Shown in pieces: positions 1-5,695 of a stretch of 6,281 nt of DNA; the first letter of the stretch is position 1, and each line of letters starts with the position of its first letter. The position numbers and the translations under genes were made by a program. A model generated the notes under the pieces. That model had not been told where the DNA came from. It saw nothing but the letters and a program-made list of their open reading frames with translations, and did not search any database. The stretch is from Frankiales bacterium. Its GTDB lineage: Bacteria > Actinomycetota > Actinomycetes > Mycobacteriales > SCTD01. The stretch covers positions 1-6,281 of the forward strand of contig SCTD01000635.1 of assembly GCA_004299215.1 (NCBI GenBank), read 5' to 3'.

Positions 1-642
1 GTCGTAGTTCGCGTAGAGCCCCGGTGTGATGTACCAGGTCGCCGCCCAGTGGACGCCGTTCTCGAACGCCAGCCGGTAGCCGTCGATGAGCGGCGACTGG
101 ATCACCGTGGCGGCCAGCCCCTTCGGCTGCTGGGCGAGGGCCATCACCTGGGTCCAGGCGTCGTAGCTCTTGCCCCACATGCCGACCTTGCCGTTGGACC
201 ACGGCTGCTTGGCGGCCCACTCGATGGCGGCCTTGGTGTCCATCTGCTCGCCCGGGCCGCCGAGGTCGTTGCAGCCGCCGCTGCTGCCGTAGCCACGGCT
301 GTCGACGTAGACGAGGGCGTAGCCCTTCTCGAAGATCTGCCCCTGCTCGATCAGGTCGTCGAAGCGGGCAGACGGCCCGGCCTCCTGCGGGTCCCAGACC
401 GTGCCCTGCGAGCCGGAGCCGAAGTACGGCCCGATCGACAGGATCACCGGGTGCTTCTGGTCGTCCTTGCGCGACGCCGGCAGCATCACGTCGGCGTGCA
501 GCGGCGTGCCGTCACCCGACTCGATCCACTGCTCGGTCCAGGTCGCCTCCTCGGAGACGGGCGCGGCCTGCGCCGGCACCATCAGGGCGACCCCGGCGAT
601 CAGCGCGGCGGTCAGGGCAAGGCGGATCGGGCTCCTCGACAT
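1..642 (-). CDS. CocE/NonD family secreted serine hydrolase, N-terminal part (cut by window edge)
   Basis: The first 214 residues are present; the rest lies beyond the left edge. They match the N-terminal half of the catalytic domain of CocE/NonD (X-Pro dipeptidyl-peptidase-like, S15) hydrolases, which cleave ester or amide bonds with a Ser-Asp-His triad. Residues 1-26 look like a signal peptide: SRSPIR, a hydrophobic stretch at about 8-22, then AQA before a likely cut after A26, so the enzyme is probably exported. Family marks are GPY at 71-73 (Y73 probably the oxyanion tyrosine), VDSRGYGSSGG at 113-123, QPWSNGKVGMWG at 146-157 and the nucleophile elbow GKSYDA at 157-162, with S159 as predicted nucleophile. 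CocE relatives usually have Gly where A162 stands. The catalytic Asp and His would lie outside the window. The start is the ATG at 642, because the signal peptide begins there, although no good ribosome site lies next to it. It is probably the last seen gene of an MFS-SDR-hydrolase operon. The family is fairly sure, the substrate unknown. Confidence 0.9.
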   Translation of the reverse strand, partial: MSRSPIRLALTAALIAGVALMVPAQAAPVSEEATWTEQWIESGDGTPLHADVMLPASRKDDQKHPVILSIGPYFGSGSQGTVWDPQEAGPSARFDDLIEQGQIFEKGYALVYVDSRGYGSSGGCNDLGGPGEQMDTKAAIEWAAKQPWSNGKVGMWGKSYDAWTQVMALAQQPKGLAATVIQSPLIDGYRLAFENGVHWAATWYITPGLYANYD

Positions 643-670
643 GACCCGCAGTTCGCCGCACGAGCACGAT

Positions 671-675
671 CTCCT
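671..675 (-). promoter_or_regulatory. AGGAG Shine-Dalgarno-like site set far upstream of the CocE-type hydrolase start
   Basis: An AGGAG lies just after the SDR stop codon, but 28 bases separate it from the ATG at 642, too far for normal initiation. No standard start codon in the hydrolase frame lies closer; the nearest option is a CTG at 649-651. Two GTG codons near the site are out of frame with the hydrolase. It may be chance, or initiation may rely on coupling with the SDR gene. Confidence 0.3.
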
Positions 676-677
676 GC

Positions 678-1436
678 TCAGCGACCGCCGATCGTGACCC
701 CGCCGTCGACGACCAGCGTCTCGCCGGTGATCCACGACGCGTCGTCGGAGAGCAGGAAGGCCGCCGCCTTGGCGGTGTCCTCGGGCACCCCGAGCCGCTT
801 CAGCGGGTAGGCCGCGGCGACCTCCTCCTCGCGGCCCTCGTAGAGCGCGCTGGCGAACCTCGTCTTGACCACTGCCGGCGCGATGGCGTTGACCCGCACG
901 GTCGGGCCCATCTCCGCGCCGAGCTGCCGGACCAGGTGGATCACAGCGGCCTTGGAGGCGTTGTAGGCACCGATGGGCGCACCGGACCGGATGCCACCGA
1001 CGCTGGCGACGGCCAGCACGCTGCCGCCGTGCTCCTGCATCGACTGCCGCCAGCCCTGCTGCACCCAGCCGAGCACCGCGGTGACGTTGACCTCGAAGAC
1101 CTTGCGGACGGCGTCGAGATCGGCGTCCATGAGCGGGCCGTACTGCGGGTTGACCGCGGCGTTGGCGACGAGGCAGTCGAGCCGACCGAAGCGCTCGACG
1201 GCGAGGGCGACCGCCTCGGCCTGGTGCGCCTCGTCGTCCGCGCTGCCGCGGGCCGCCACCGCCCGCCCGGTGCGGTCGGGGTCGAGCGCGGCGACGGCCG
1301 CCTCCAGCTCGTCGGGCTTGCGCGCGGTGATGACGACGCTCGCGCCCCGGTCGACGAGCTCCTGGGCGATGCCCAGCCCGATGCCGCGGGTGCCCCCGGT
1401 GACGAGGGCCGTACGACCGGCGAAGTCCTGCTGCAC
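678..1436 (-). CDS. Classical SDR family NAD(P)-dependent oxidoreductase (FabG-like)
   Basis: A 252-residue classical short-chain dehydrogenase/reductase, the usual full length. It is a cytosolic Rossmann-fold enzyme that interconverts an alcohol and a ketone with NAD(P)H. The cofactor loop TGGTRGIG is at 13-20, NAAV at 92-95, and the catalytic tetrad is complete: N117, S145, Y158 and K162 (in YNASK). The segment NAIAP at 183-187 and the C-terminal VDGG at 243-246 are also typical. Arg at 17 and at 39, just after the second beta strand, suggests a preference for NADPH. The start is the GTG at 1436: AGGAG lies 5 bases upstream and the Rossmann strand begins a few residues later. The frame stays open upstream, but that part lies over the transporter gene and reads as arginine/alanine-rich shadow sequence. 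The gene begins 8 bases after the MFS stop, so the two are very likely co-transcribed. The fold and activity class are secure; a role as 3-oxoacyl-ACP reductase or as a catabolic alcohol dehydrogenase cannot be told apart here. Confidence 0.95.
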   Translation of the reverse strand: MQQDFAGRTALVTGGTRGIGLGIAQELVDRGASVVITARKPDELEAAVAALDPDRTGRAVAARGSADDEAHQAEAVALAVERFGRLDCLVANAAVNPQYGPLMDADLDAVRKVFEVNVTAVLGWVQQGWRQSMQEHGGSVLAVASVGGIRSGAPIGAYNASKAAVIHLVRQLGAEMGPTVRVNAIAPAVVKTRFASALYEGREEEVAAAYPLKRLGVPEDTAKAAAFLLSDDASWITGETLVVDGGVTIGGR

Positions 1437-1441
1437 GAGCG

Positions 1442-1446
1442 CTCCT
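1442..1446 (-). promoter_or_regulatory. Ribosome binding site of the SDR gene, overlapping the MFS stop codon
   Basis: AGGAG with a 5-base gap to the GTG start at 1436. It shares bases with the TAG stop of the upstream transporter gene (TAGGAG). This fixes the SDR start and suggests translational coupling between the two genes. Confidence 0.75.
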
Positions 1447-2716
1447 AGGTCTGGACGAAGTCGGCGCGGGCCGCCTCGGCGTCGGCCCGCACGGTCCGGC
1501 GGGCCGTGGTCGCGACCGCTCCCCCGGCCACCAGCGTCGCCGCCAGCGTGCCGATCGCCACCCGGTAGCCGGCGCTCTCCCCGAGCCCCGCCAGCAGCGG
1601 GGCGGCGAACGCGCCGACGCCGAGCCACAGGATCGCCCATGCGTACGCCTGCGCGCGCACCCGGGCCGGGCTGACCAGCGCGACCAGGCTGAAGTAGTTG
1701 GGCTGGTAGCAGCCGACACCGATCCCGGCGAGCAGGTAGAACGCGGCGGACAGCGGCGCCCACGGCGAGAGGACCAGCCCCAGCAGGGCGACGCCGATGG
1801 CGAGGATCGCCGACCCGTCGTACGTGGCCAGCCTCTCCGGCCTGCCGGCCACGAGGGCGCGCGTCGCCAGGCGCTGGCCGAGGCCCAGCCCGATCACGAT
1901 GCCGACGCCCGACAGGAACGTCACCATCCCCCGACCGGTGGGGCCGTAGCCGTAGACCCGCTCGAAGAACAGGCTGATCAGCTGCGGCAGCGTGATGAGG
2001 GCGATGCCGACGACCGGCAGGCCGACCCAGAGCCGGCGCAGCGTGGCGATGGCGAAGAGCACCCGGCGCGCCTCGAGGAAGCCCGACCGGGCGCGGCCGT
2101 CGGCGGCCAGCGCCGCCGCGCGGTCGATGCTCTCCCCCCGCGCCGGCTCGCGCAGCCGGAGCAGGAACGGCAGCAGCAGGAAGGTCGGGATGCACAGCGA
2201 GGCGAAGACCCAGCGCCAGTCGAAGAACGTCGCCAGCAGCCCGACGACCAGCGCGCTGCCGAGCCCGATCGGGTTGGCCAGCCGGTGCATCGCGAACACC
2301 CGCGGGTGGTGCGTCGGCGGGTAGAAGTCGGTGAGCAGGCTGGCGTGCACCGGCTCGTTCACGATGCGGCCGATGCCCGCACCCATCCGGGCGACGGTGA
2401 GGACCGCGGTGCTCGGGGACAGCGCCGTGAGGATCGTGAAGCCGCCCCAGGTCGCGGCGCCGACCGCAGCCAGGCGCACCCGGCGCACCCGGTCGGCCAG
2501 CACCCCGATCGGCAGCGCCGCGAGCAGCGACGTCACACCCGCGATGGAGCCGACCGCGACGATGCCGCTGTCGGACAGGCCGAAGGTGTCACGGATCTCC
2601 GGGCTCAGCACGCCGAAGGCGACGCGGTCGAACTCGTCCACCAGGTTGAGCGCGAAGAGCACGAGCAGCGGTGCGGCGCTGACGCCTCCGGTGGCCGCCA
2701 CGAGCCGCCGTCTCAC
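1445..2716 (-). CDS. Major facilitator superfamily (MFS) transporter
   Basis: A 423-residue integral membrane transporter of normal MFS length, with about twelve hydrophobic segments, the first near residues 14-26. The loop after helix 2 carries MFS motif A in the form GVLADRVRRVR (71-81, with D75 and R76). The halves are split by a hydrophilic loop at about 188-218. The text LNLVDEFDRVAFGVLSPEIR (23-42) and VNEPVHASLLTDFYPP (119-134) recalls actinobacterial MFS proteins, some of which I recall as fused to an ABC ATPase; that link is from memory. No ATPase follows here. I chose the GTG at 2716 because GGAGG lies 7 bases upstream; an ATG eight codons earlier (2740) has no ribosome site and sits inside an inverted repeat. 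The gene leads a probable operon with the SDR and secreted hydrolase downstream, suggesting transport of a substrate or product of those enzymes. The substrate is unknown. Confidence 0.9.
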   Translation of the reverse strand: MRRRLVAATGGVSAAPLLVLFALNLVDEFDRVAFGVLSPEIRDTFGLSDSGIVAVGSIAGVTSLLAALPIGVLADRVRRVRLAAVGAATWGGFTILTALSPSTAVLTVARMGAGIGRIVNEPVHASLLTDFYPPTHHPRVFAMHRLANPIGLGSALVVGLLATFFDWRWVFASLCIPTFLLLPFLLRLREPARGESIDRAAALAADGRARSGFLEARRVLFAIATLRRLWVGLPVVGIALITLPQLISLFFERVYGYGPTGRGMVTFLSGVGIVIGLGLGQRLATRALVAGRPERLATYDGSAILAIGVALLGLVLSPWAPLSAAFYLLAGIGVGCYQPNYFSLVALVSPARVRAQAYAWAILWLGVGAFAAPLLAGLGESAGYRVAIGTLAATLVAGGAVATTARRTVRADAEAARADFVQT

Positions 2717-2720
2717 CCGG

Positions 2721-2728
2721 TCCCCTCC
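2721..2728 (-). promoter_or_regulatory. Strong ribosome binding site that sets the MFS start
   Basis: On the minus strand this reads GGAGGGGA. GGAGG is 7 bases from the GTG at 2716, an ideal gap. It is the main reason to prefer that start over the ATG at 2740. Confidence 0.7.
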
Positions 2729-2733
2729 CACTC

Positions 2734-2752
2734 GCTGCATCCGGCGTGCAGC
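2734..2752. repeat. Perfect inverted repeat GCTGCA-N7-TGCAGC, operator or hairpin candidate
   Basis: Two perfect 6-base arms are separated by seven bases. The outer bases CTC (2731-2733) and GAG (2755-2757) could extend the pairing past a 2-base bulge. It lies in the divergent gap, 18 bases upstream of the chosen MFS start. It could be the binding site of a dimeric regulator or a hairpin in the MFS leader RNA. A short repeat in GC-rich DNA can arise by chance, and no regulator gene is next to it in the window. Confidence 0.35.
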
Positions 2753-2792
2753 AAGAGCTGAGTTCTATCCCACCGGGGCCGGCCGGGGAGGC

Positions 2793-2796
2793 AGGA
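2793..2796 (+). promoter_or_regulatory. Ribosome binding site of the small membrane protein gene
   Basis: AGGA with a 7-base gap to the GTG at 2804. A nearby ATG at 2796 is out of frame, so the GTG is the supported start. A GGGGAGG a few bases earlier could also contribute but is too far away to be the main site. Confidence 0.55.
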
Positions 2797-2803
2797 TGGC
2801 GAG

Positions 2804-3145
2804 GTGCCCCTGCGTCGCGACACCCTCCTCGACGCCGGGCTGGCCACGCTGGCCGCCGGCGTCCACCTCGCCATGGCAGCGACGGCGGACCGCTGGCCCC
2901 CCGAGGCGGACTTCTCGCTGCTGTTCGTCGTCCTGCCGGCAGCGCTTGCCGCCGTCGCGGCCCTCGTGCTGCTCGTCAACGGTGACAGACGGCCGCTCCA
3001 CGTCGCTGCCGTCTACGCCTGGCTGATGGTGCTCTTCACGCTGCCCGCGCAGTTCCTCGGCGTGCGCTGGCTGCCGACCGCCGCCGTGCTGACCTTCGCG
3101 CTGCTGCACCCCGCCGTCAGCAGTGACCGATCGGACGCAGGCTGA
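2804..3145 (+). CDS. Small hydrophobic membrane protein of unknown function (about four membrane segments)
   Basis: A 113-residue protein that I do not recognise. It has four likely membrane-spanning stretches at about residues 8-27, 38-58, 65-85 and 88-105, joined by short loops such as DRWPPEAD (29-36) and GDRRPL (60-65). The tail from 106 is short and polar. Coding is supported by strong G/C at third codon positions, a continuous hydrophobic pattern and AGGA 7 bases before the GTG start. The minus-strand frames across the same bases read as arginine/glycine-rich shadow sequence. It is the only plus-strand gene in the window, transcribed away from the MFS operon, and its last 29 bases overlap the end of the convergent GT-C-like gene. 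No charged pore motif, metal site or enzymatic signature is visible, so no function is offered. Confidence 0.75.
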   Translation: MPLRRDTLLDAGLATLAAGVHLAMAATADRWPPEADFSLLFVVLPAALAAVAALVLLVNGDRRPLHVAAVYAWLMVLFTLPAQFLGVRWLPTAAVLTFALLHPAVSSDRSDAG

Positions 3146-4640
3146 GCGAGCTGCCGACCACCGCTGTCCCCGCCGCCGAGAAGCGCAGCCGGGTGCCGGC
3201 ACCGTCCCGCTCCACGCAGGCCGGCCCCTCGACGCTCAGCCAGCGCGACCAGCGCACCTTCAGCTCGACCTCGACCGGGCGGTCGCTGCGCACCGTCACC
3301 GTGGTCCGGTCGGTGTCCAGCACCTCGGTGGGAGCGCCGGCGATCGGCTCCGCGGCGAGGTAGCGCCAGACGGTCCAGGTGTCGTCCGACCAGGCGCGCT
3401 CCAGGCCGTTCACGCTGCCGATCAGCAGCAGCGCGCGCTCCGCCTGACCGCCGCCGTCCGCACGTGCCGACGGGCCGAGCGCGACCGCGTCGACGCCGTT
3501 CTCGGCGAGCCACCGGCCGAACTCGCGCGCGTCGAGGCCGCCCTCGTAGAAGAGCGGGTTGCGCGCGGTGTCGATCTGCCGGGACCACCCACGGGCCAGC
3601 GGGACGACCGGCGCGACGAACGCCGCCTCCCCGTGGTCGCGCAGCGGCACCACCTCGACCCGCTTGACCTCGAGGTCGATCAGCGCGCGGTTGAGCGCGA
3701 CGAACGAGGGCGGCCGCTGGGCGCGCAGGTCGGCGTACGGCGGCTGCACCTGCCAGAGGATCAGAGCAGCGGTGACCGGCGCGACGAGCCGCCAGTGCTC
3801 GGTCGCGGTGGCGACGACGAGCGGCGCCGCGAGCAGCAGCCCGAGCCGCAGGATGTTGCTGCCGAACGGGTCGGACAGCAGCACGAGCAGGGCCGCGGCC
3901 ACGGCGTAGAGCAGCCCGCCGAGGCGCAGCAGCGGTGAGTGCGTGAGCGCTGCGAGCACCAGTCCGGCGACCACGGCGTACGGCGCGGACGCCGCTTCGT
4001 ACGGCTGGATGCCGCCGGAGGGGAACAGCAGCGCGAGCGCGAGGACGGGCAGGCTGGCGGCCAGCCCCAGGGTCCACCCGCCGGGCAGCCGCTTGAGCAC
4101 GAGCACCGCCGCCGCGAGCCCCAGGAAGGCGGCGGCCACCGGGCTGAAGAGCCCGGAGAGCACGGCGGCGATGCCGGCGAGCGCCCGTCTCGGGAGCAGC
4201 GCGAGGGCAGCGAGCGCCGCCACCGCGCCGAGCGCGAACGTGGTGCGCCCGGAGACCACGTCGGCGACGGAGAAGATGCCGCCGAGCACCGCCCCGGCGC
4301 GCGGGTGGGCGGCGTCGCGGAGCAGGTGGCCGAGCAGGGCCGCGCCCGCGACCGCCGCCAGCCATCCGGTGAGCCCGATGCCGAGGGCGGCCATGACGTA
4401 CGGCGCGAGGACGCTGTACCCGTAGGGGTGCACGCCGGCGTACCAGGACAGGTCGACCGGCGTGAACGGGTGCGCCTCGGCGAAGGAGGTCCGCGCGATC
4501 TGCGCGGCGATGTCGGTGCCGGTGCGGGGGCGCAGCCACAGGTGCAGACCGCCGAGGACGAGGGCCACCGCCCCCGCGAGCGCAGCGTTGCCCCAGCCGC
4601 TGGACCGCGCGCCCTCCCAGACCTCCCGCCGCGCCGTCAG
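3117..4640 (-). CDS. Multi-pass membrane protein, GT-C glycosyltransferase-like, with a large C-terminal soluble domain
   Basis: About 507 residues if started at the CTG at 4640. The N-terminal 300 or so residues form many hydrophobic helices, the first near 17-36. After it comes an acidic, aromatic loop (TD at 42-43, then DLSWYAGVHPYGYSVLAP at 63-80), an arrangement seen in polyprenyl-phosphate-dependent GT-C enzymes, where such a loop carries the catalytic acid. Residues from about 300 to the end are largely soluble and probably extracytoplasmic, with RNPLFYEGG at 360-368, WLAENGVDAVALG at 377-389 and WTVWRYL at 422-428. The role is inferred as sugar transfer to a cell-envelope substrate, but 'unknown integral membrane protein' is equally defensible. 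The start is doubtful: the frame has no ATG, GTG or TTG near the first helix, and the first GTG (4568) would cut that helix in half. The CTG overlaps the hydrolase stop as CTGA. The frame stays open upstream to 5915, but only as shadow sequence of the hydrolase and glnE. Confidence 0.8.
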   Translation of the reverse strand: MTARREVWEGARSSGWGNAALAGAVALVLGGLHLWLRPRTGTDIAAQIARTSFAEAHPFTPVDLSWYAGVHPYGYSVLAPYVMAALGIGLTGWLAAVAGAALLGHLLRDAAHPRAGAVLGGIFSVADVVSGRTTFALGAVAALAALALLPRRALAGIAAVLSGLFSPVAAAFLGLAAAVLVLKRLPGGWTLGLAASLPVLALALLFPSGGIQPYEAASAPYAVVAGLVLAALTHSPLLRLGGLLYAVAAALLVLLSDPFGSNILRLGLLLAAPLVVATATEHWRLVAPVTAALILWQVQPPYADLRAQRPPSFVALNRALIDLEVKRVEVVPLRDHGEAAFVAPVVPLARGWSRQIDTARNPLFYEGGLDAREFGRWLAENGVDAVALGPSARADGGGQAERALLLIGSVNGLERAWSDDTWTVWRYLAAEPIAGAPTEVLDTDRTTVTVRSDRPVEVELKVRWSRWLSVEGPACVERDGAGTRLRFSAAGTAVVGSSLSLRPIGHC

Positions 4641-5695
4641 CTGGTCCCGGAGGACGGCGGTGCCTCTCTGCGCGCGGGAGCCTTCTTGGCCGCTGCCTTC
4701 CTGGCTGCCTTGGCGGGCGCCTTCTTCGCGGGTGCGGCCCGCTTCGCGGGCGCGAGCGGAGGCTCCTCGAGCACGGACGGCGGCGGCTCGACCGGAGCGG
4801 ACCCGTGCTTCTCGGGCGGTCCCGCGTGCTCCCCCGGCTCGTCGCCGAGGAAGTCCAGCAGCACGTCGGCGACGACGTCGGGAGCCTCCTCGACCACGAA
4901 GTGACCGGCGCCCGGGACGGTGACCATCACGCAGTCGGCGCCCAGGTCGCGGACCGCCGCCTCGCCCGTCGCCACCGGCAGGATCGGGTCGGCCGCGCCC
5001 CACAGCACCATCACCCGCTCCGCGCGCACCCGCGGCACGCCCGGGGCCGCGGCGCCGAGGTGCAGCGCCCGCGCGACCCGCGGCCGCGTCGCCGCGCGGT
5101 AGTAGCCGAGCATCGCGCTGACGACCGACGGCTTGGTGTAGACGGCGCGGTACTCCGCGAGGCTCTCCGCGTCGAGCTCGGTGTCGGCCTTCCAGCCCAG
5201 CCGGAACGCCGCGTCCACCACCCGCCGGCCGGCTGCCTTCATGGCCAGCTCGGGCAGCCCCGGGAGCGCGAGGAACGGGATGTGCAGGGCGCGCAGCGGG
5301 ACCTTGCGGTACGGCGCGTTCACGACGACGAGGCGGCGTACGAGATCCGGTCGGGCGCCGGCCAGCCCCAGCGCCAGCGAGCCGCCCCAGTCGTGCCCGA
5401 CGACGTCGACCCGCCCCCCGGGCAGCTCGGTCTCGACCAGCGCGGCGAGCTCGGCGGCCAGCGAGGCCACGTCGTACGGCCCGCTGTAGGTGGACCCCCC
5501 GAGACCGGGCAGGTCGGGAGCCAGCACGCGCCGGCCGCCGGCCAGTCGCGGGGCCAGGCCCTCCCAGCAGCTGCTGGTCTCGGGCACGCCGTGCAGGAGG
5601 AGCACGGCGGTGCCGCCGCCGTCCGAGGTCTGCTCGCGGAGCAGGAAGCTGGTGGAGCCGGCCGGCACCGTGCGGACCCGCGACTGCTCGCTCAC
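4637..5695 (-). CDS. Alpha/beta hydrolase with Asp nucleophile (epoxide hydrolase-like) and basic Ala/Pro/Lys-rich tail
   Basis: A 352-residue protein. Residues 1-285 are an alpha/beta hydrolase: oxyanion segment HGVPE (35-39), nucleophile elbow GHDWGG (100-105) with D102, acid D236 in WGAADPILP, and base H265 in PGAGHF. An Asp nucleophile marks the epoxide hydrolase/haloalkane dehalogenase branch, not esterases. LGYYRA at 196-201, in the cap, resembles the NWYR-type motif with the ring-opening tyrosine, favouring an epoxide hydrolase; Y199 is the likeliest equivalent. Residues 286-352 are an extra low-complexity tail, first acidic and proline-rich, then Lys/Ala-rich (PAKKAPAKAARKAAAKKAPARR, about 322-343), like histone H1-type tails. 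The start is the GTG at 5695, sharing GTGA with the glnE stop; GAGAGGG lies 10 bases upstream. Translation is probably coupled to glnE. A link to nitrogen control is not implied. Family assignment is firm, substrate unknown. Confidence 0.92.
   Translation of the reverse strand: MSEQSRVRTVPAGSTSFLLREQTSDGGGTAVLLLHGVPETSSCWEGLAPRLAGGRRVLAPDLPGLGGSTYSGPYDVASLAAELAALVETELPGGRVDVVGHDWGGSLALGLAGARPDLVRRLVVVNAPYRKVPLRALHIPFLALPGLPELAMKAAGRRVVDAAFRLGWKADTELDAESLAEYRAVYTKPSVVSAMLGYYRAATRPRVARALHLGAAAPGVPRVRAERVMVLWGAADPILPVATGEAAVRDLGADCVMVTVPGAGHFVVEEAPDVVADVLLDFLGDEPGEHAGPPEKHGSAPVEPPPSVLEEPPLAPAKRAAPAKKAPAKAARKAAAKKAPARREAPPSSGTS

Larger units (their letters stand above)
2717..2803. promoter_or_regulatory. 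Divergent intergenic region, probable promoters for the MFS operon and the small membrane protein
   Basis: This 87-base gap separates two genes pointing away from each other, so it should hold promoters for both. It contains both ribosome sites, an inverted repeat at 2734-2752 and a GC-rich run around 2773-2790. I could not pick out convincing -35 and -10 elements; the only less GC-rich stretch is around 2753-2770. Confidence 0.5.

Noticed and set aside
49..810. Plus-strand open frame across the CocE-type gene
   Set aside because: Its translation is His/Arg/Gly/Leu-rich without any family pattern and runs antisense to a recognisable hydrolase and the SDR end.
1437..2195. Upstream extension of the SDR frame into the transporter gene
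   Set aside because: It is an arginine/proline-rich shadow of the MFS gene; the GTG at 1436 has AGGAG 5 bases upstream and the Rossmann motif follows at once.
2717..2740. ATG at 2740 as the MFS start
   Set aside because: It has no ribosome site, lies inside the inverted repeat, and adds only eight polar residues; the GTG at 2716 has GGAGG at an ideal distance.
2773..2790. GC-rich palindromic run (GGCCGGCC core) as a terminator or regulator site
   Set aside because: Short palindromes of G and C are expected by chance at this base composition; no T-run follows and it lies upstream, not downstream, of genes.
4670..4760. Lys/Ala-rich coding repeat as a DNA tandem repeat or CRISPR-like array
   Set aside because: The repetition is at the protein level with varied codons and irregular units; there are no fixed repeats and spacers.
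3939..4904. Plus-strand open frame of 321 codons antisense to the membrane protein and hydrolase
   Set aside because: The translation is Arg/Gly/Glu-rich low complexity, and both minus-strand genes have clear protein features over the same bases.
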